Shown here: positions 10,724-21,515 of the stretch, piece by piece
Layout of the letters: each line of letters opens with the position of its first letter
Numbering within the stretch: position 1 is the first letter of the stretch
Assembly: GCA_020621985.1 (NCBI GenBank)
Contig: JAHRYS010000002.1
Location: forward strand, 124,001 to 188,000
Source of the DNA: Candidatus Ferrigenium altingense
Lineage (GTDB): Bacteria; Pseudomonadota; Gammaproteobacteria; Burkholderiales; Gallionellaceae
Direction of reading: 5' to 3'
DNA: 64,000 nucleotides
Translations under genes and position numbers: made by a program
Notes under the pieces: generated by a model
The model's database searches: none
Told to the model about the DNA's origin: nothing
The model's input: the letters and a program-made list of their open reading frames with translations, nothing else

Positions 10724-10755
10724 AGCGCGTTTTACGGCTCAACTAGGAAAAGAAC

Positions 10756-10890
10756 ATGAAACGCACATATCAACCATCCGTAACCAAAAGAAAACGCACC
10801 CATGGCTTTTTGGTGCGCATGAAGACACGCGGAGGTCGCGCTGTTATCAAGGCACGCCGCGCCAAGGGCCGTGTCAGACTCGCGGTTTAG
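10756..10890 (+). CDS. rpmH: 50S ribosomal protein L34
   Basis: A 44-residue, very basic protein starting MKRTYQPS and ending GRVRLAV, the standard L34 sequence and length. It is a large-subunit component. It has a GGAAA-type ribosome site before the ATG and a strong promoter upstream. It is the first gene of the rightward run rpmH-rnpA-yidD-yidC-mnmE that lies across from dnaA in most bacteria. Confidence 0.98.
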   Translation: MKRTYQPSVTKRKRTHGFLVRMKTRGGRAVIKARRAKGRVRLAV

Positions 10891-11263
10891 TACATCGGCC
10901 TTGCCGCTTAGCCTATCGGCCGAATTTACCGCTGCGCACCGACTGTTGCGCGAAGACGGTTTTGACCATGTTATGCGTGCTGAAAACATGGCGGATAAGG
11001 ACTTCAAGATTTTTTTTGTGCGCAACGACAAAAGAAACGCCAGGCTTGGAATGGTGGTAGCCAAAAAAACGCTATCCGGCGCAGCAGACCGAAATCGTGT
11101 AAAAAGAATCATCCGGGAAGCGTTCCGCCAACACAGCATCAAACAGTGTAAGTTGGATGTGGTTGTGATGGCGAGACGTGCTTACCCTCAAGAGAGTGGT
11201 GCGCAGGCTGGCAATTTAAAAATGCTGTTTAGCAGGGTAGAGAATAGATGCGCAGAATTGTGA
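10871..11263 (+). CDS. rnpA: Ribonuclease P protein component
   Basis: Protein subunit of RNase P, which works with the RNA subunit to trim tRNA 5' leaders. The family signature is seen as [13 protein letters not shown] (around residue 75), preceded by the [13 protein letters not shown] strand. It is 130 residues long if the GTG at 10871, inside rpmH, is used; that start would overlap rpmH by 20 bp. A TTG at 10901 directly before LPLSLSAEF is the alternative and gives about 120 residues. No ATG is usable upstream of the conserved part. The 3' end overlaps yidD by 16 bp, indicating translational coupling. Confidence 0.95.
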   Translation: MSDSRFSTSALPLSLSAEFTAAHRLLREDGFDHVMRAENMADKDFKIFFVRNDKRNARLGMVVAKKTLSGAADRNRVKRIIREAFRQHSIKQCKLDVVVMARRAYPQESGAQAGNLKMLFSRVENRCAEL

Positions 11264-11457
11264 TCAAGCTGATTCATGGCTATCAATATCTGATCAGTCC
11301 GCTTAACCCGCCAACATGCAGATTTACCCCAACCTGTTCCCACTATACCTGCGAAGTATTGGCGAAATACGGTGTAATGAAAGGGGCGTGGCTCGGTATT
11401 AAACGATTGCTACGTTGCAATCCCTGGAATCCCGGCGGATACGATCCCGCACCCTAA
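11248..11457 (+). CDS. yidD: Membrane protein insertion efficiency factor YidD
   Basis: A 69-residue member of the YidD (haemolytic) family. The cysteine-bearing core CRFTPTCSHY and the C-terminal CNPWNPGGYDP are diagnostic. Family members aid insertion of inner membrane proteins through the Sec-YidC route. It lies between rnpA (overlapping) and yidC (14-bp gap), the usual order. Confidence 0.96.
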   Translation: MRRIVIKLIHGYQYLISPLNPPTCRFTPTCSHYTCEVLAKYGVMKGAWLGIKRLLRCNPWNPGGYDPAP

Positions 11458-11471
11458 CATCAGGCCATATC

Positions 11472-13121
11472 ATGGATTTGCAAAGACTTTTTTTGTTTTT
11501 AATTTTTGTGTTTTCGCTAGGATTGGTTTGGGATGGCTGGCAACGCCATCAACATCCGGAACAGTATGTTCAGCAAAGCGCGGCAATTAATGGGAATGTC
11601 ACGGCGCCTCAGGTAAATCCTCCAGCGGTGGCGACACCGGCAACTATTGCCCAGCATTCCGTCCAGCAATCGGCTGGAAAAATAATCCACGTCAAGACCG
11701 ACATCCTCGAGGCTGAAATCAGCACCATCGGCGGAGATATCAGCCGGCTGGCGTTGCTGAAGCACCCTGACGGATTGGACAAAAACAAACCGCTGGTGCT
11801 TTTCCATCGCGGCACAGGCACCCATAATTATGTCGCGCAAAGCGGCCTGCTCGGAGCGGGTCTGCCTAACCACAACAGTCCGTTCGTTTCGGAACAAGAC
11901 CAGTATACGCTTGCCGGAAATGCCGAACAGGTGCAGGTACGGCTGACTGCCGGGGCCGGTTCCGCGCTGAAAGTGACCAAGTTGATTACCTTCCACAAAG
12001 GGAGTTATCTGGTTGATATCGCCTATGAATTGGAAAACACCGGGCAACAGGCAGCAACGACAAGCAGCTATTTTCAACTGATTCGCGATAGCGTCGCGCT
12101 GGCAGGCAGCTCAATGTTCTTGCCGACTTATGTCGGTGCTGCGGTCTATACCGACAAGGAAAAATTTCAAAAAGTTGAGTTCCCGGAAATAGAAAAAGGC
12201 AAGACGGATTACCCCAAGCAAGCCAGTGACGGCTGGATTGGGATACTGCAACATTACTTCGTTGCGGTATGGCTGCCCAAGGAAAAAGCCAATCGTGAAT
12301 ATTTCACGCGCAAGCTGGACGGCGATTCGTATTCGGTGGGAGTGATTCTTCCGGAACAGGTCGTTAACCCCGGCCAGAAGGTGCTCATGGGCACGACGCT
12401 TTATGCCGGTCCGGCCCAGGTTGATCTGGACAAAATCGCGCCCGGCCTGGGATTGACGGTAGATTATGGCTGGCTGACTGTCCTTTCCGCCCCGCTGTTC
12501 TGGGTCATGGCGCTGTTTTATGACTGGACGCATAACTGGGGAATTGCCATCATTCTGCTGACCGTCCTGATCAAGCTGTTGTTTTTTCCGCTGTCTGCGG
12601 CAAGCTATCGCTCTATGGCAAAGATGCGCGTGGTCGCGCCGAAGCTGGAAAAGATCAAACAGCAATGCGCCGGCGACCGGGAAAAGCTGAATCGCGCCAT
12701 GATGGATCTGTACAAAACGGAGAAAATCAACCCGCTGGGCGGATGTTTGCCGGTGGTGGTGCAGATCCCGGTGTTTATCGCCTTGTACTGGGCTATTTTG
12801 GCGAGTGTCGAGATGCGCTACGCGCCCTTCTTCGGCTGGATAACCGACCTGTCGGCGGAGGATCCGTATTACATCCTGCCGCTGATCATGGGGGCAAGCA
12901 TGATCATCCAGATGCGCCTTAACCCAAAGCCGACAGATCCGATGCAGGCCAGGATAATGCAAATCATGCCGATCGCCTTCAGTGTGGTTTTCTTCTTCTT
13001 CCCTGCCGGGCTGGTGTTGTACTCCATCGTGAACAACATCCTCTCCATCGGTCAGCAGTGGTATATCACTCGGGCTGCCGAGGCTGAGGCCGAGAGCAAA
13101 GGTGCTGCTGCCAAGCGTTGA
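11472..13121 (+). CDS. yidC: Membrane protein insertase YidC
   Basis: Inner-membrane insertase and chaperone of the YidC/Oxa1/Alb3 family. The ATG at 11472 ([10 protein letters not shown]) starts the first membrane anchor, giving 549 residues, the usual Gram-negative size. After the anchor comes the large periplasmic domain (about residues 60-340), then the conserved five-helix core with GWAII-type sequence ([14 protein letters not shown]), [20 protein letters not shown] and the final [19 protein letters not shown]. The charged C-tail is rich in Ala and Glu. The 3' end overlaps mnmE by 20 bp. Confidence 0.97.
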   Translation: MDLQRLFLFLIFVFSLGLVWDGWQRHQHPEQYVQQSAAINGNVTAPQVNPPAVATPATIAQHSVQQSAGKIIHVKTDILEAEISTIGGDISRLALLKHPDGLDKNKPLVLFHRGTGTHNYVAQSGLLGAGLPNHNSPFVSEQDQYTLAGNAEQVQVRLTAGAGSALKVTKLITFHKGSYLVDIAYELENTGQQAATTSSYFQLIRDSVALAGSSMFLPTYVGAAVYTDKEKFQKVEFPEIEKGKTDYPKQASDGWIGILQHYFVAVWLPKEKANREYFTRKLDGDSYSVGVILPEQVVNPGQKVLMGTTLYAGPAQVDLDKIAPGLGLTVDYGWLTVLSAPLFWVMALFYDWTHNWGIAIILLTVLIKLLFFPLSAASYRSMAKMRVVAPKLEKIKQQCAGDREKLNRAMMDLYKTEKINPLGGCLPVVVQIPVFIALYWAILASVEMRYAPFFGWITDLSAEDPYYILPLIMGASMIIQMRLNPKPTDPMQARIMQIMPIAFSVVFFFFPAGLVLYSIVNNILSIGQQWYITRAAEAEAESKGAAAKR

Positions 13122-14457
13122 TACCATTGCCGCCATCGCCACCGCGCAGGGGCGCGGCGGAATCGGTGTGGTAAGGGTATCGGGGCGGCACTGCGAGCCG
13201 CTGGCACGCGAAATCCTCGGTAGACTGCCTGCTGCGCGGCATGCCACTTGTGGCAATTTCCTGGACAAAAACGGCGACATCCTGGATCAGGGTGTCGCCT
13301 TGTTTTTTCCCGCCCCGCATTCCTACACCGGCGAGGATGTGCTCGAACTGCAGGGCCACGGCGGCCCCGCCGTCTTGCAGTTGGTGTTGCAGCGCTGCCT
13401 CGATTTGGGTGCGCGGCTGGCGCAGCCCGGCGAATTCACGCGCCGCGCCTTTTTGAACGACAAGCTTGACCTGGCGCAAGCCGAAAGCGTCGCCGACCTG
13501 ATTGATGCCAATTCCGCCGAGGCTGCACGCAGTGCGATGCGCTCCCTGCGCGGCGAATTTTCCGCCGCCATCCACGGCATGGTCGATGAGCTGATCAGCC
13601 TGCGCATGCTGGTGGAGGCGATGCTGGATTTTCCGGAGGAGGAGGTGGATGCCGTCGACATGGAGCGCCGCGATGCCTTGCTGACCAGCGTCCGGTCGCG
13701 CTTGCAGCATACGCTGGACACCGCAAAGCAGGGCAGCCTGCTGCGCGAGGGCGCCCACGTAGTTATTGCCGGGCAGCCGAACGTCGGCAAGTCCAGCCTG
13801 CTGAACCGTCTGGCCGGAGAGGAGGTGGCGCTGGTCAGCGATACTCCCGGCACCACCCGCGATGTGATCCGCCAGGCGATCCAGATTCGCGGGGTGCCGC
13901 TGCATATCGTGGACACGGCGGGGCTGCGTGAATCGGAGGACGCGGTGGAGAGCATGGGTATCGCGCGCGCCCATCAGACAATACACCGCGCCGACCTGAT
14001 CCTGCTGCTGCTGGATGCGAGCCGGGGCCTCACCGTGCAGGACGAGGCGATCCTTGCCGGGTTGCCGGCGGACATACCGAGGCTGCTGGTGTTCAACAAA
14101 TCCGACCTGCTGGGCGACAGTGCTGTCCTATCCGCGAACGCGCCGCTTGCCAGTGTCCCATCTATTGGGGTGTCCGCCAAAACAGGCGCGGGGTTAGAGG
14201 CGTTGCGCGGCAAGCTGCTGGAGGCGGTGGGCTGGCGCGACCAGGAAAGCGGCGCCTTTATGGCGCGGGAGCGGCATGTTCGCGCGTTGGCGCTGGCGCA
14301 GACCCATTTGGCGCAGGCCCAGGGGGTGCTGGCCAGCGCGGAGTTGTTCGCCGAGGAGCTGCGCCTGGCGCAACGCGCGCTGAACGAGATCACCGGAGAA
14401 TTCACCCCGGATGATTTGCTCGGCGAGATATTCAGCCGCTTCTGCATCGGGAAATAA
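13102..14457 (+). CDS. mnmE: tRNA modification GTPase MnmE
   Basis: GTPase that, with MnmG, makes the cmnm5 modification at wobble U34 of some tRNAs. The start is a GTG at 13102 inside the end of yidC; it precedes [16 protein letters not shown], matching the usual N-terminus. The G-domain motifs are GQPNVGKSS (G1), TTRD (G2), DTAGLRE (G3) and NKSD (G4). The C-terminus FCIGK carries the conserved cysteine. At 451 residues it has normal family length. A parS site follows the stop codon within 7 bp, between mnmE and its partner gene mnmG. Confidence 0.97.
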   Translation: MLLPSVDTIAAIATAQGRGGIGVVRVSGRHCEPLAREILGRLPAARHATCGNFLDKNGDILDQGVALFFPAPHSYTGEDVLELQGHGGPAVLQLVLQRCLDLGARLAQPGEFTRRAFLNDKLDLAQAESVADLIDANSAEAARSAMRSLRGEFSAAIHGMVDELISLRMLVEAMLDFPEEEVDAVDMERRDALLTSVRSRLQHTLDTAKQGSLLREGAHVVIAGQPNVGKSSLLNRLAGEEVALVSDTPGTTRDVIRQAIQIRGVPLHIVDTAGLRESEDAVESMGIARAHQTIHRADLILLLLDASRGLTVQDEAILAGLPADIPRLLVFNKSDLLGDSAVLSANAPLASVPSIGVSAKTGAGLEALRGKLLEAVGWRDQESGAFMARERHVRALALAQTHLAQAQGVLASAELFAEELRLAQRALNEITGEFTPDDLLGEIFSRFCIGK

Positions 14458-14463
14458 CGCTCT

Positions 14464-14479
14464 TGTTTCACGTGAAACA
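14464..14479. promoter_or_regulatory. parS: parS centromere site (perfect palindrome)
   Basis: A second exact TGTTTCACGTGAAACA, in the mnmE-mnmG gap on the right side of the origin, 2.6 kb upstream of parA. Together with the site at 7912 it flanks the origin region, as usual for ParB loading sites. Confidence 0.95.
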
Positions 14480-14480
14480 A

Positions 14481-14496
14481 TGTCCCGCGTGAAACA
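14481..14496. promoter_or_regulatory. Degenerate parS-like site adjoining the perfect one
   Basis: TGTCCCGCGTGAAACA differs from consensus parS at three positions, all in one half. It begins 2 bp after the perfect site. It may be a weak ParB site or a decayed duplicate. Confidence 0.5.
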
Positions 14497-14570
14497 ATTC
14501 GGTTCCCAATGTGTTTGGGATTGCGGATGCGCTGTTGTATGATGCGCGTCCTTTCCAAAACAGTTGCAAC

Positions 14571-16472
14571 ATGAGCATCCCCGATATATTCGATGTGATC
14601 GTAGTGGGCGGCGGCCATGCCGGCACCGAAGCCGCCTTGGCCAGCGCGCGCGCGGGCTGCAAGACCTTGCTGCTCAGCCACAACATCGAAACGCTCGGGC
14701 AGATGTCCTGCAACCCTTCGATCGGCGGGATCGGCAAGGGCCATCTGGTCAGGGAGGTGGACGCGCTTGGCGGCGCGATGGCGGCGGCAACCGACGAGAG
14801 CGGCATCCAGTTCCGCATCCTGAATTCGAGCAAGGGCCCGGCGGTGCGCGCGACGCGCGCACAGGCCGACCGCATCCTTTACAAGCAGGCGATCCGGACA
14901 AGGCTGGAAAACCAGCCCAACCTGTGGCTGTTCCAGCAGGCGGTGGACGATTTGCTGGTCGAGCAGGACCGGGTGTGCGGGGTGGTCACCCAGCTGGGCC
15001 TGCGCTTCAACGCGAAAACCGTGGTGCTGACGGCAGGCACTTTTCTGTCCGGTCTGATCCATGTCGGGCAGGCCAATTATCCGGCGGGTCGCGCGGGCGA
15101 CCCGCCCTCCATCAGCCTGGCGCACCGTTTGCGTGAGTTAAACCTTCCGGTGGGGCGGTTGAAGACCGGCACGCCGCCGCGCATCGACGGGCGGAGCATC
15201 GATTATTCGGTGATGCAGGAACAGCCGGGCGACGACCCGGTGCCGGTATTCTCGTTCATGGGTAATGCCGCGCAGCACCCGCAACAGCTGCCGTGCTGGA
15301 TCACCGAAACCAACCAGCGCACCCACGACATCATCCGTGGCGGGCTGGATCGCTCGCCTCTGTTCACCGGAGTGATTGAGGGGGTCGGGCCGCGCTATTG
15401 CCCGTCCATCGAAGACAAGATCACGCGTTTTGCCGACAAGTCCTCTCACCAGATTTTCCTCGAGCCGGAAGGACTGACCACCCACGAGGTTTATCCCAAC
15501 GGCATATCCACCAGCCTGCCATTCGATGTGCAGCTGGCCTTGGTGCACTCCATCAAGGGGCTGGAAAACGCGCATATCCTGCGCCCCGGCTATGCGATCG
15601 AATACGATTATTTCGACCCGCGCGGGCTGAAGAGCTCGCTCGAAACCAAGGCGATCCACGGGCTGTTTTTCGCCGGGCAGATCAACGGCACCACCGGCTA
15701 TGAAGAGGCCGCCGCACAAGGTTTGCTGGCCGGGCTGAATGCCGCACTTCAGGCAGGAGGACGCGAAGCCTGGTGCCCGCGCCGTGACGAGGCTTACCTG
15801 GGGGTGATGGTGGATGACCTGATTACGCGCGGCGCTTCCGAGCCGTATCGCATGTTTACCAGCCGCGCCGAATACCGCCTGCAGTTGCGCGAGGACAATG
15901 CGGATTTAAGGCTGACGGAGATCGGCCGCAAACTGGGTATCGTGGATGATGCGCGCTGGCAGGCTTTCGAGCAGAAGCGCGAGGCCATCGCGCGCGAGCA
16001 GGAACGGTTGCGCAACACCTGGGTGAGCCCGCGCAACCTGCCTGCGGAGGACGCGATGCGCGTGCTGGGCAAACTCATTGAGCGTGAGTACTCGCTGCAT
16101 GAGCTGTTGCGCCGTCCGGACGTGAATTATGCCAGCCTGCTGACCCTGACCGGCGCCGGTGCCGGGGTGGGCGATGAAAAGGTCGCCGAGCAGGTGGAAA
16201 CTCAGGCGAAATACCACGGCTATATCGAGCGGCAACGCGACGAGATCGGGCGCAACGAGCAATACGAAACGCTGGGATTGCCGGATAACCTGGATTATTG
16301 CGAGGTGCGCGGCCTGTCCATCGAAGTGCAGCAAAAGCTCAATCAGCACAAGCCCGAGACCGTCGGGCAGGCGGCACGTATTTCCGGGATTACCCCGGCG
16401 GCGATTTCCCTGCTGCTGGTGCATATCAAGCGCGGCTTTCGCAATGACCGGCAAACGCAAAAATGCGCATGA
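14571..16472 (+). CDS. mnmG: tRNA uridine-5-carboxymethylaminomethyl modification enzyme MnmG (GidA)
   Basis: FAD-dependent partner of MnmE in wobble uridine modification. The N-terminal FAD-binding motif is [12 protein letters not shown]. The family signature [16 protein letters not shown] and the C-terminal [10 protein letters not shown]...P segment are clear. I chose the ATG at 14571 because the Rossmann motif begins about ten residues later; an upstream in-frame ATG at 14511 would add 20 unconserved residues. The product is 633 residues, the usual size. The stop overlaps rsmG by 10 bp. Confidence 0.97.
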   Translation: MSIPDIFDVIVVGGGHAGTEAALASARAGCKTLLLSHNIETLGQMSCNPSIGGIGKGHLVREVDALGGAMAAATDESGIQFRILNSSKGPAVRATRAQADRILYKQAIRTRLENQPNLWLFQQAVDDLLVEQDRVCGVVTQLGLRFNAKTVVLTAGTFLSGLIHVGQANYPAGRAGDPPSISLAHRLRELNLPVGRLKTGTPPRIDGRSIDYSVMQEQPGDDPVPVFSFMGNAAQHPQQLPCWITETNQRTHDIIRGGLDRSPLFTGVIEGVGPRYCPSIEDKITRFADKSSHQIFLEPEGLTTHEVYPNGISTSLPFDVQLALVHSIKGLENAHILRPGYAIEYDYFDPRGLKSSLETKAIHGLFFAGQINGTTGYEEAAAQGLLAGLNAALQAGGREAWCPRRDEAYLGVMVDDLITRGASEPYRMFTSRAEYRLQLREDNADLRLTEIGRKLGIVDDARWQAFEQKREAIAREQERLRNTWVSPRNLPAEDAMRVLGKLIEREYSLHELLRRPDVNYASLLTLTGAGAGVGDEKVAEQVETQAKYHGYIERQRDEIGRNEQYETLGLPDNLDYCEVRGLSIEVQQKLNQHKPETVGQAARISGITPAAISLLLVHIKRGFRNDRQTQKCA

Positions 16473-17104
16473 ACCTGGCCGAAGAGTTGCAGCGCGGCAT
16501 CGCGCAATTGGGGATTGCGCTGGATGTGGACGCGCAGGGCAAGCTGCTGGATTATTTGGCGCTGCTGCATAAATGGAACAAGGTCTATAACCTGACGGCA
16601 ATCCGCGACCCGCAGCAGATGGTGAGCAATCACTTGCTCGACAGCCTGGCGGTAATGCCGCATCTATGGGCGGGACGGTGGCTGGATGTGGGAAGCGGTG
16701 CAGGTTTGCCGGGGCTGGTGTTGGCGGTCGCGCAGCCGGGCTGGCAGTTCACCTTGCTGGACAGCAACAGCAAAAAAACCAGCTTCGTGCAACAGGCGGT
16801 TATCGAACTGGGCTTGCGCAACGTGAGCGTTCACTGCGCGCGTGTGGAAGAGTGGCAAGCGGTTGAGCGGTTTGACGGGATCATCTCGCGGGCCTTCAGC
16901 GAGCTGGGTGAATTTTTGCGCTGCACCCGCCATCTCGTGGCGCCGCACGGGTGTTGGGTGGCAATGAAGGGCGCGCCGCAGCAGGAATTGGCGGGTGTGC
17001 CGGACGGATGTAGGGTGGAGCGCGTCATACCGTTACAGGTGCCGGGTTTACTCGCGGCGCGCAGTCTGGTGATTGCAACATGCGATAGGGACAAAACAAC
17101 ATGA
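16463..17104 (+). CDS. rsmG: 16S rRNA (guanine527-N7)-methyltransferase RsmG (GidB)
   Basis: SAM-dependent methyltransferase that modifies G527 of 16S rRNA; its loss gives low-level streptomycin resistance in other bacteria. The 213-residue product has [15 protein letters not shown] near the N-terminus and the SAM motif [11 protein letters not shown] around residue 73. It starts inside the end of mnmG, and its last bases overlap the parA start (ATGA), so mnmG-rsmG-parA are probably translated from one message. Confidence 0.96.
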   Translation: MRMNLAEELQRGIAQLGIALDVDAQGKLLDYLALLHKWNKVYNLTAIRDPQQMVSNHLLDSLAVMPHLWAGRWLDVGSGAGLPGLVLAVAQPGWQFTLLDSNSKKTSFVQQAVIELGLRNVSVHCARVEEWQAVERFDGIISRAFSELGEFLRCTRHLVAPHGCWVAMKGAPQQELAGVPDGCRVERVIPLQVPGLLAARSLVIATCDRDKTT

Positions 17105-17883
17105 CAAAAATATTAGCGATAACCAATCAGAAGGGCGGGGTGGGAAAGACCACTACCACCGTGAATCTGGCGGCCAGTCTCGCGGCGGCCCAGCAGCGCG
17201 TGCTGATGGTCGATCTCGATCCGCAGGGCAATGCCACCATGGGCAGCGGCATCGACAAGCGCGATGTGCAGGCCAGTGTCTATGATGTGTTGCTGGGCAG
17301 CAAGACAGTGGCGGAGGCGCGGATACGCTCGGAAGCCGGAAAATATGACTTGCTGCCCGCCAACCGGGATTTGGCCGGCGCGGAAGTCGAGCTGGTTGGC
17401 CTGACCCATCGTGAAACACGCTTGCGCGATGCATTGCAAGTCGTTGCGTCGGAATACGACTATGTGCTGATCGATTGCCCGCCGGCCCTGAACCTGCTGA
17501 CCCTGAACGGCCTGTGCGCGGCCAAGTCGGTGATGATCCCGATGCAATGCGAATACTATGCGTTGGAGGGGCTGAGCGACCTGGTGAACACCATCCGCAA
17601 AGTGCGTGCCAGCCTGAATCCGGAACTGGAAATCGAAGGGCTGCTGCGCACCATGTTCGATCCGCGCAACACGCTGGCGCAGCAGGTCTCGGACCAATTG
17701 CAGGAACACTTCGGCGACAAGGTTTACCGCACCGTGATTCCGCGCAATGTGCGGCTGGCGGAAGCCCCCAGCTTTGGCGTGCCGGCGCTGTATCACGACA
17801 AATTGTCCAAGGGAACGCAGGCTTATCTGGCATTGGCCGGAGAGTTATTGAATAACGCAGCGCAACCTGCTGCAACGGCATAA
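17101..17883 (+). CDS. parA: Chromosome partitioning ATPase ParA (Soj type)
   Basis: Deviant Walker-A ATPase that binds nucleoid DNA and moves ParB-parS complexes. The motif KGGVGKTTT starts at residue 11, with MVDLDPQGNAT shortly after and DCPPALNLLT as Walker B. At 260 residues without an N-terminal regulatory domain it is the chromosomal type. parB follows after 11 bp. Confidence 0.97.
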   Translation: MTKILAITNQKGGVGKTTTTVNLAASLAAAQQRVLMVDLDPQGNATMGSGIDKRDVQASVYDVLLGSKTVAEARIRSEAGKYDLLPANRDLAGAEVELVGLTHRETRLRDALQVVASEYDYVLIDCPPALNLLTLNGLCAAKSVMIPMQCEYYALEGLSDLVNTIRKVRASLNPELEIEGLLRTMFDPRNTLAQQVSDQLQEHFGDKVYRTVIPRNVRLAEAPSFGVPALYHDKLSKGTQAYLALAGELLNNAAQPAATA

Positions 17884-17894
17884 AGGGAACGATC

Positions 17895-18758
17895 ATGGCA
17901 ACAAAGCTAAACAAGGGGTTGGGGCGCGGACTGGATGCGTTGTTGTCCGGAGGCAAAAGCGAAAAAGACGAGGCGATGCGCGATTTGAATGTGGCGCTGC
18001 TCAAACCGGGCAAATACCAGCCCCGCTCGCATATGGACGAGGCCTCGCTGAATGACCTGGCGGCCTCAATCAAGGCGCAGGGGATCATGCAACCGATCCT
18101 GGTGCGCCAGCTTGAAGACAGCAGCTATGAAATCATCGCCGGCGAGAGACGCTGGCGCGCCGCGCAGTTGGCGGGGCTGACCCATGTGCCGGTGCTGGTG
18201 CGCAGCGTGCCGGACAATGCGGCGCTGGCGATGGCGCTGATCGAGAATATCCAGCGCGAAAACCTGAATCCGCTGGAAGAGGCGGTGGGCATCCAGCGCC
18301 TGATCGACGAATTCAAGATGACCCACCAGGTTGCCGCAGAGGCGGTAGGGCGTTCGCGCAGCGCCGCCAGCAACTTGCTGAGGCTGCTCAAATTGCCGCA
18401 GGCCGTGCAGGGCATGCTGATGGAAAACAAGCTGGATATGGGCCACGCGCGCGCCTTGTTGCCGCTGGAGGGCGCACAGCAGATATTGCTGGCCAATAAA
18501 ATTGTGCTGGAAGGGCTTTCCGTGCGCGAAGCGGAAAAACTGGTGCAAAAACAAACCCATGAGCCGGAAAAAGACAAGCCAAAGAAAGCGCACAAACTCA
18601 GTCGCGACACCCAGCGGTTGCAGGAGGAAATGAGCGCATGGCTCGGAACCCGCGTGGAAATTAAGCCGGACAGCAAGGGCGGGGGCAAGCTGGTCATCGA
18701 ATATACGAATCATGACCAACTGGATGAATTTCTGAACAAGCTCAAAAAGGGCAAATAA
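17895..18758 (+). CDS. parB: Chromosome partitioning protein ParB (Spo0J type)
   Basis: parS-binding CTPase clamp. The 287-residue product has the N-terminal ParB/Srx domain with GERRWRAAQLAG (the CTP-binding box) and LIENIQRENLNPLEEA. A helix-turn-helix segment follows (about residues 135-165, QVAAEAVGRSRSAASNLLRL), and the C-terminal dimerisation region ends VIEYTNHDQLDEFLNKL. Two perfect parS sites lie within 11 kb. The atp promoter starts about 40 bp after its stop codon. Confidence 0.97.
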   Translation: MATKLNKGLGRGLDALLSGGKSEKDEAMRDLNVALLKPGKYQPRSHMDEASLNDLAASIKAQGIMQPILVRQLEDSSYEIIAGERRWRAAQLAGLTHVPVLVRSVPDNAALAMALIENIQRENLNPLEEAVGIQRLIDEFKMTHQVAAEAVGRSRSAASNLLRLLKLPQAVQGMLMENKLDMGHARALLPLEGAQQILLANKIVLEGLSVREAEKLVQKQTHEPEKDKPKKAHKLSRDTQRLQEEMSAWLGTRVEIKPDSKGGGKLVIEYTNHDQLDEFLNKLKKGK

Positions 18759-18795
18759 GTTGGGCAAAGACGCAGGCGATATGCCGCAGCAATGT

Positions 18796-18824
18796 TTGAC
18801 ACCCCCGGAAAGCGCCACTATAAT
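18796..18824 (+). promoter_or_regulatory. Perfect-consensus promoter of the atp operon
   Basis: TTGACA (18796-18801), a 17-bp spacer, then TATAAT (18819-18824): an exact sigma70 consensus with ideal spacing. It lies between parB and the conserved part of atpI, so it probably drives the whole ATP synthase operon. The transcription start is expected near 18831. Confidence 0.85.
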
Positions 18825-18840
18825 CGCCACCCTTTGCGCG

Positions 18841-19254
18841 GTGGAAGCCGGAGAAAAGAGATTGGCGCGCCAGGTGGTCGGGTTGCAGGCGGCGACTGCG
18901 CTGATCGCTGCGGGCGTTGCTTACGGCCTGAATGGCACTCCGCAAGATGCGGTAGCGGTGTTAAGCGGGGGACTGGTATCGGCGCTCAACGGAGCATTGC
19001 TGGCATGGAGAATGTCCCGGGTTGCTTTGCGTTTTGCCCATGAGGCGCGCGAACCCAGTAGTGCGCACCACCAACTACGGCTCATGTATTTTTACGCCGC
19101 CGAAAGATTTCTGGTGGTCGTTGTGCTGCTCGGCTTGTGCCTGGTGGTACTGAAGTTATCGCCGCTCGCTGTGCTGGGCGGTTTTGTGATGGGCCAGGCG
19201 GCACTGTTGGCTGCCCGATTATTTTTGAATAGATTAAATCAGAATTTAGACTGA
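18841..19254 (+). CDS. atpI: ATP synthase protein I
   Basis: Small membrane protein at the head of F-ATPase operons, thought to help assemble the c-ring. The frame is open from a TTG at 18760, but a consensus promoter lies inside that stretch. The first in-frame start after the predicted transcription start is the GTG at 18841, giving 137 residues. Another GTG at 18874 is possible. Four hydrophobic helices are visible (VVGLQAATALIAAGVAYGL, VLSGGLVSALNGALLAW, FLVVVVLLGLCLVVLKL and a last one), the typical AtpI layout. Family sequence conservation is low, so position supports the call. Confidence 0.85.
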   Translation: MEAGEKRLARQVVGLQAATALIAAGVAYGLNGTPQDAVAVLSGGLVSALNGALLAWRMSRVALRFAHEAREPSSAHHQLRLMYFYAAERFLVVVVLLGLCLVVLKLSPLAVLGGFVMGQAALLAARLFLNRLNQNLD

Positions 19255-19262
19255 GATAGTGA

Positions 19263-20132
<870 letters not shown>

Positions 20133-20189
20133 ATCAACATCAATAAAACCGGTTTCACTAAACTTTACTTTTATCAATAGGAGAAATAA

Positions 20190-20432
<243 letters not shown>

Positions 20433-20476
20433 TTTCGTCATAAGCGACAACGTATAACTTAAGAAAGGTAGCTTGC

Positions 20477-20947
20477 ATGAATATCAATGCAACTCTTCTC
20501 GCACAGACGATCATGTTCGCGCTGTTTGTGTGGTTCTGCATGAAATTTGTCTGGCCCCCGATCATGGCGGCGCTGGAGCAACGCAAAAAGCAAATTGCCG
20601 ATGGTTTGGCGGATGCCGAGCGGGCAAAGCATGACCTGGAGTTGGCTGCCAAGCGTTCCGCAGAAATTTTGCGTGAAGCCAAGGAAAAAGCCGGCGAAAT
20701 CATCGTTAATGCCGAAAAGCGCGATAGTGAGATCATTGAAGCAGCCAAGGCAAAAGCCAAGGTGGAATATGATCGAATCGTAGCGACAGGGCATGCCGAT
20801 GTTGACCAGGAAGTATTTCGCGCCAAAGAGCAGTTGCGCACTCAGGTGTCGGCAATTGCGCTGGCCGGAGCGAGCAAGATTCTTGGTCGCGAAATTGACG
20901 CCAAGGCACACAATGACTTGCTCGATAAACTAGTTGCGGAAATCTAA
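20477..20947 (+). CDS. atpF: ATP synthase Fo subunit b
   Basis: Peripheral-stalk subunit: one N-terminal membrane helix ([17 protein letters not shown]) followed by a long charged coiled coil, 156 residues in all, the usual size. The conserved WPPI after the helix is typical. It starts with [10 protein letters not shown]. It pairs as a dimer and binds the delta subunit encoded next, 5 bp away. Confidence 0.97.
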   Translation: MNINATLLAQTIMFALFVWFCMKFVWPPIMAALEQRKKQIADGLADAERAKHDLELAAKRSAEILREAKEKAGEIIVNAEKRDSEIIEAAKAKAKVEYDRIVATGHADVDQEVFRAKEQLRTQVSAIALAGASKILGREIDAKAHNDLLDKLVAEI

Positions 20948-20952
20948 ACGCC

Positions 20953-21486
20953 ATGTCTGAAGCCATCACCATTGCTCGGCCCTATGCACAGGCGGCATTC
21001 GAAGAAGCACAAAAGCTGTCGGATCTGAAGGGCTGGGCGGAGGCATTGCTGTCTCTTGCCGAGGCGGTCGGTCACCCGGAAGTTCGCGCAGTTGTCACCA
21101 GCCCGCGGGTTACCAAAGCGCAACTCGAAAGCCTGATGGAAGGTTTGCTGGGTGGGCAGGTAACGCCCCAGCAGCATAATTTCGTCAGGGTGCTGGTGGA
21201 CAATCAACGCCTGCTGATCCTGCCGGAAATCGCCGTCATTTTCGAGGCCTTGCGGGCGGAAGCAGAAAAAACCGTGAATGTGGTAGTGGATTCCGCGTTT
21301 GAGTTGTCTGCCGCGCAGCAGGCGAAGATTGTTAGTTCGCTGAAAGCGCGCATGGGCCGCGAAATCAAGCTGGTTTGCAAAATCAACAAAGAGTTGCTGG
21401 GTGGCGTGGTGATTCGCGCCGGAGACAAGGTGATCGATGGCTCTGCCCGCACCCGTCTTGGCGAGATGGCAAACGCCCTAGCCTGA
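20953..21486 (+). CDS. atpH: ATP synthase F1 subunit delta
   Basis: A 177-residue connector between the b-dimer and the top of F1. It starts MSEAITIARPYAQAAFE, a standard delta N-terminus (TIARPYA-AAFE). The C-terminal part contains LLGGVVIRAGDKVIDGSARTRLGEM, the family signature. It lies between atpF and atpA. Confidence 0.97.
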   Translation: MSEAITIARPYAQAAFEEAQKLSDLKGWAEALLSLAEAVGHPEVRAVVTSPRVTKAQLESLMEGLLGGQVTPQQHNFVRVLVDNQRLLILPEIAVIFEALRAEAEKTVNVVVDSAFELSAAQQAKIVSSLKARMGREIKLVCKINKELLGGVVIRAGDKVIDGSARTRLGEMANALA

Positions 21487-21515
21487 TAACGGATTGATCA
21501 AGATAAGGAAATGTA

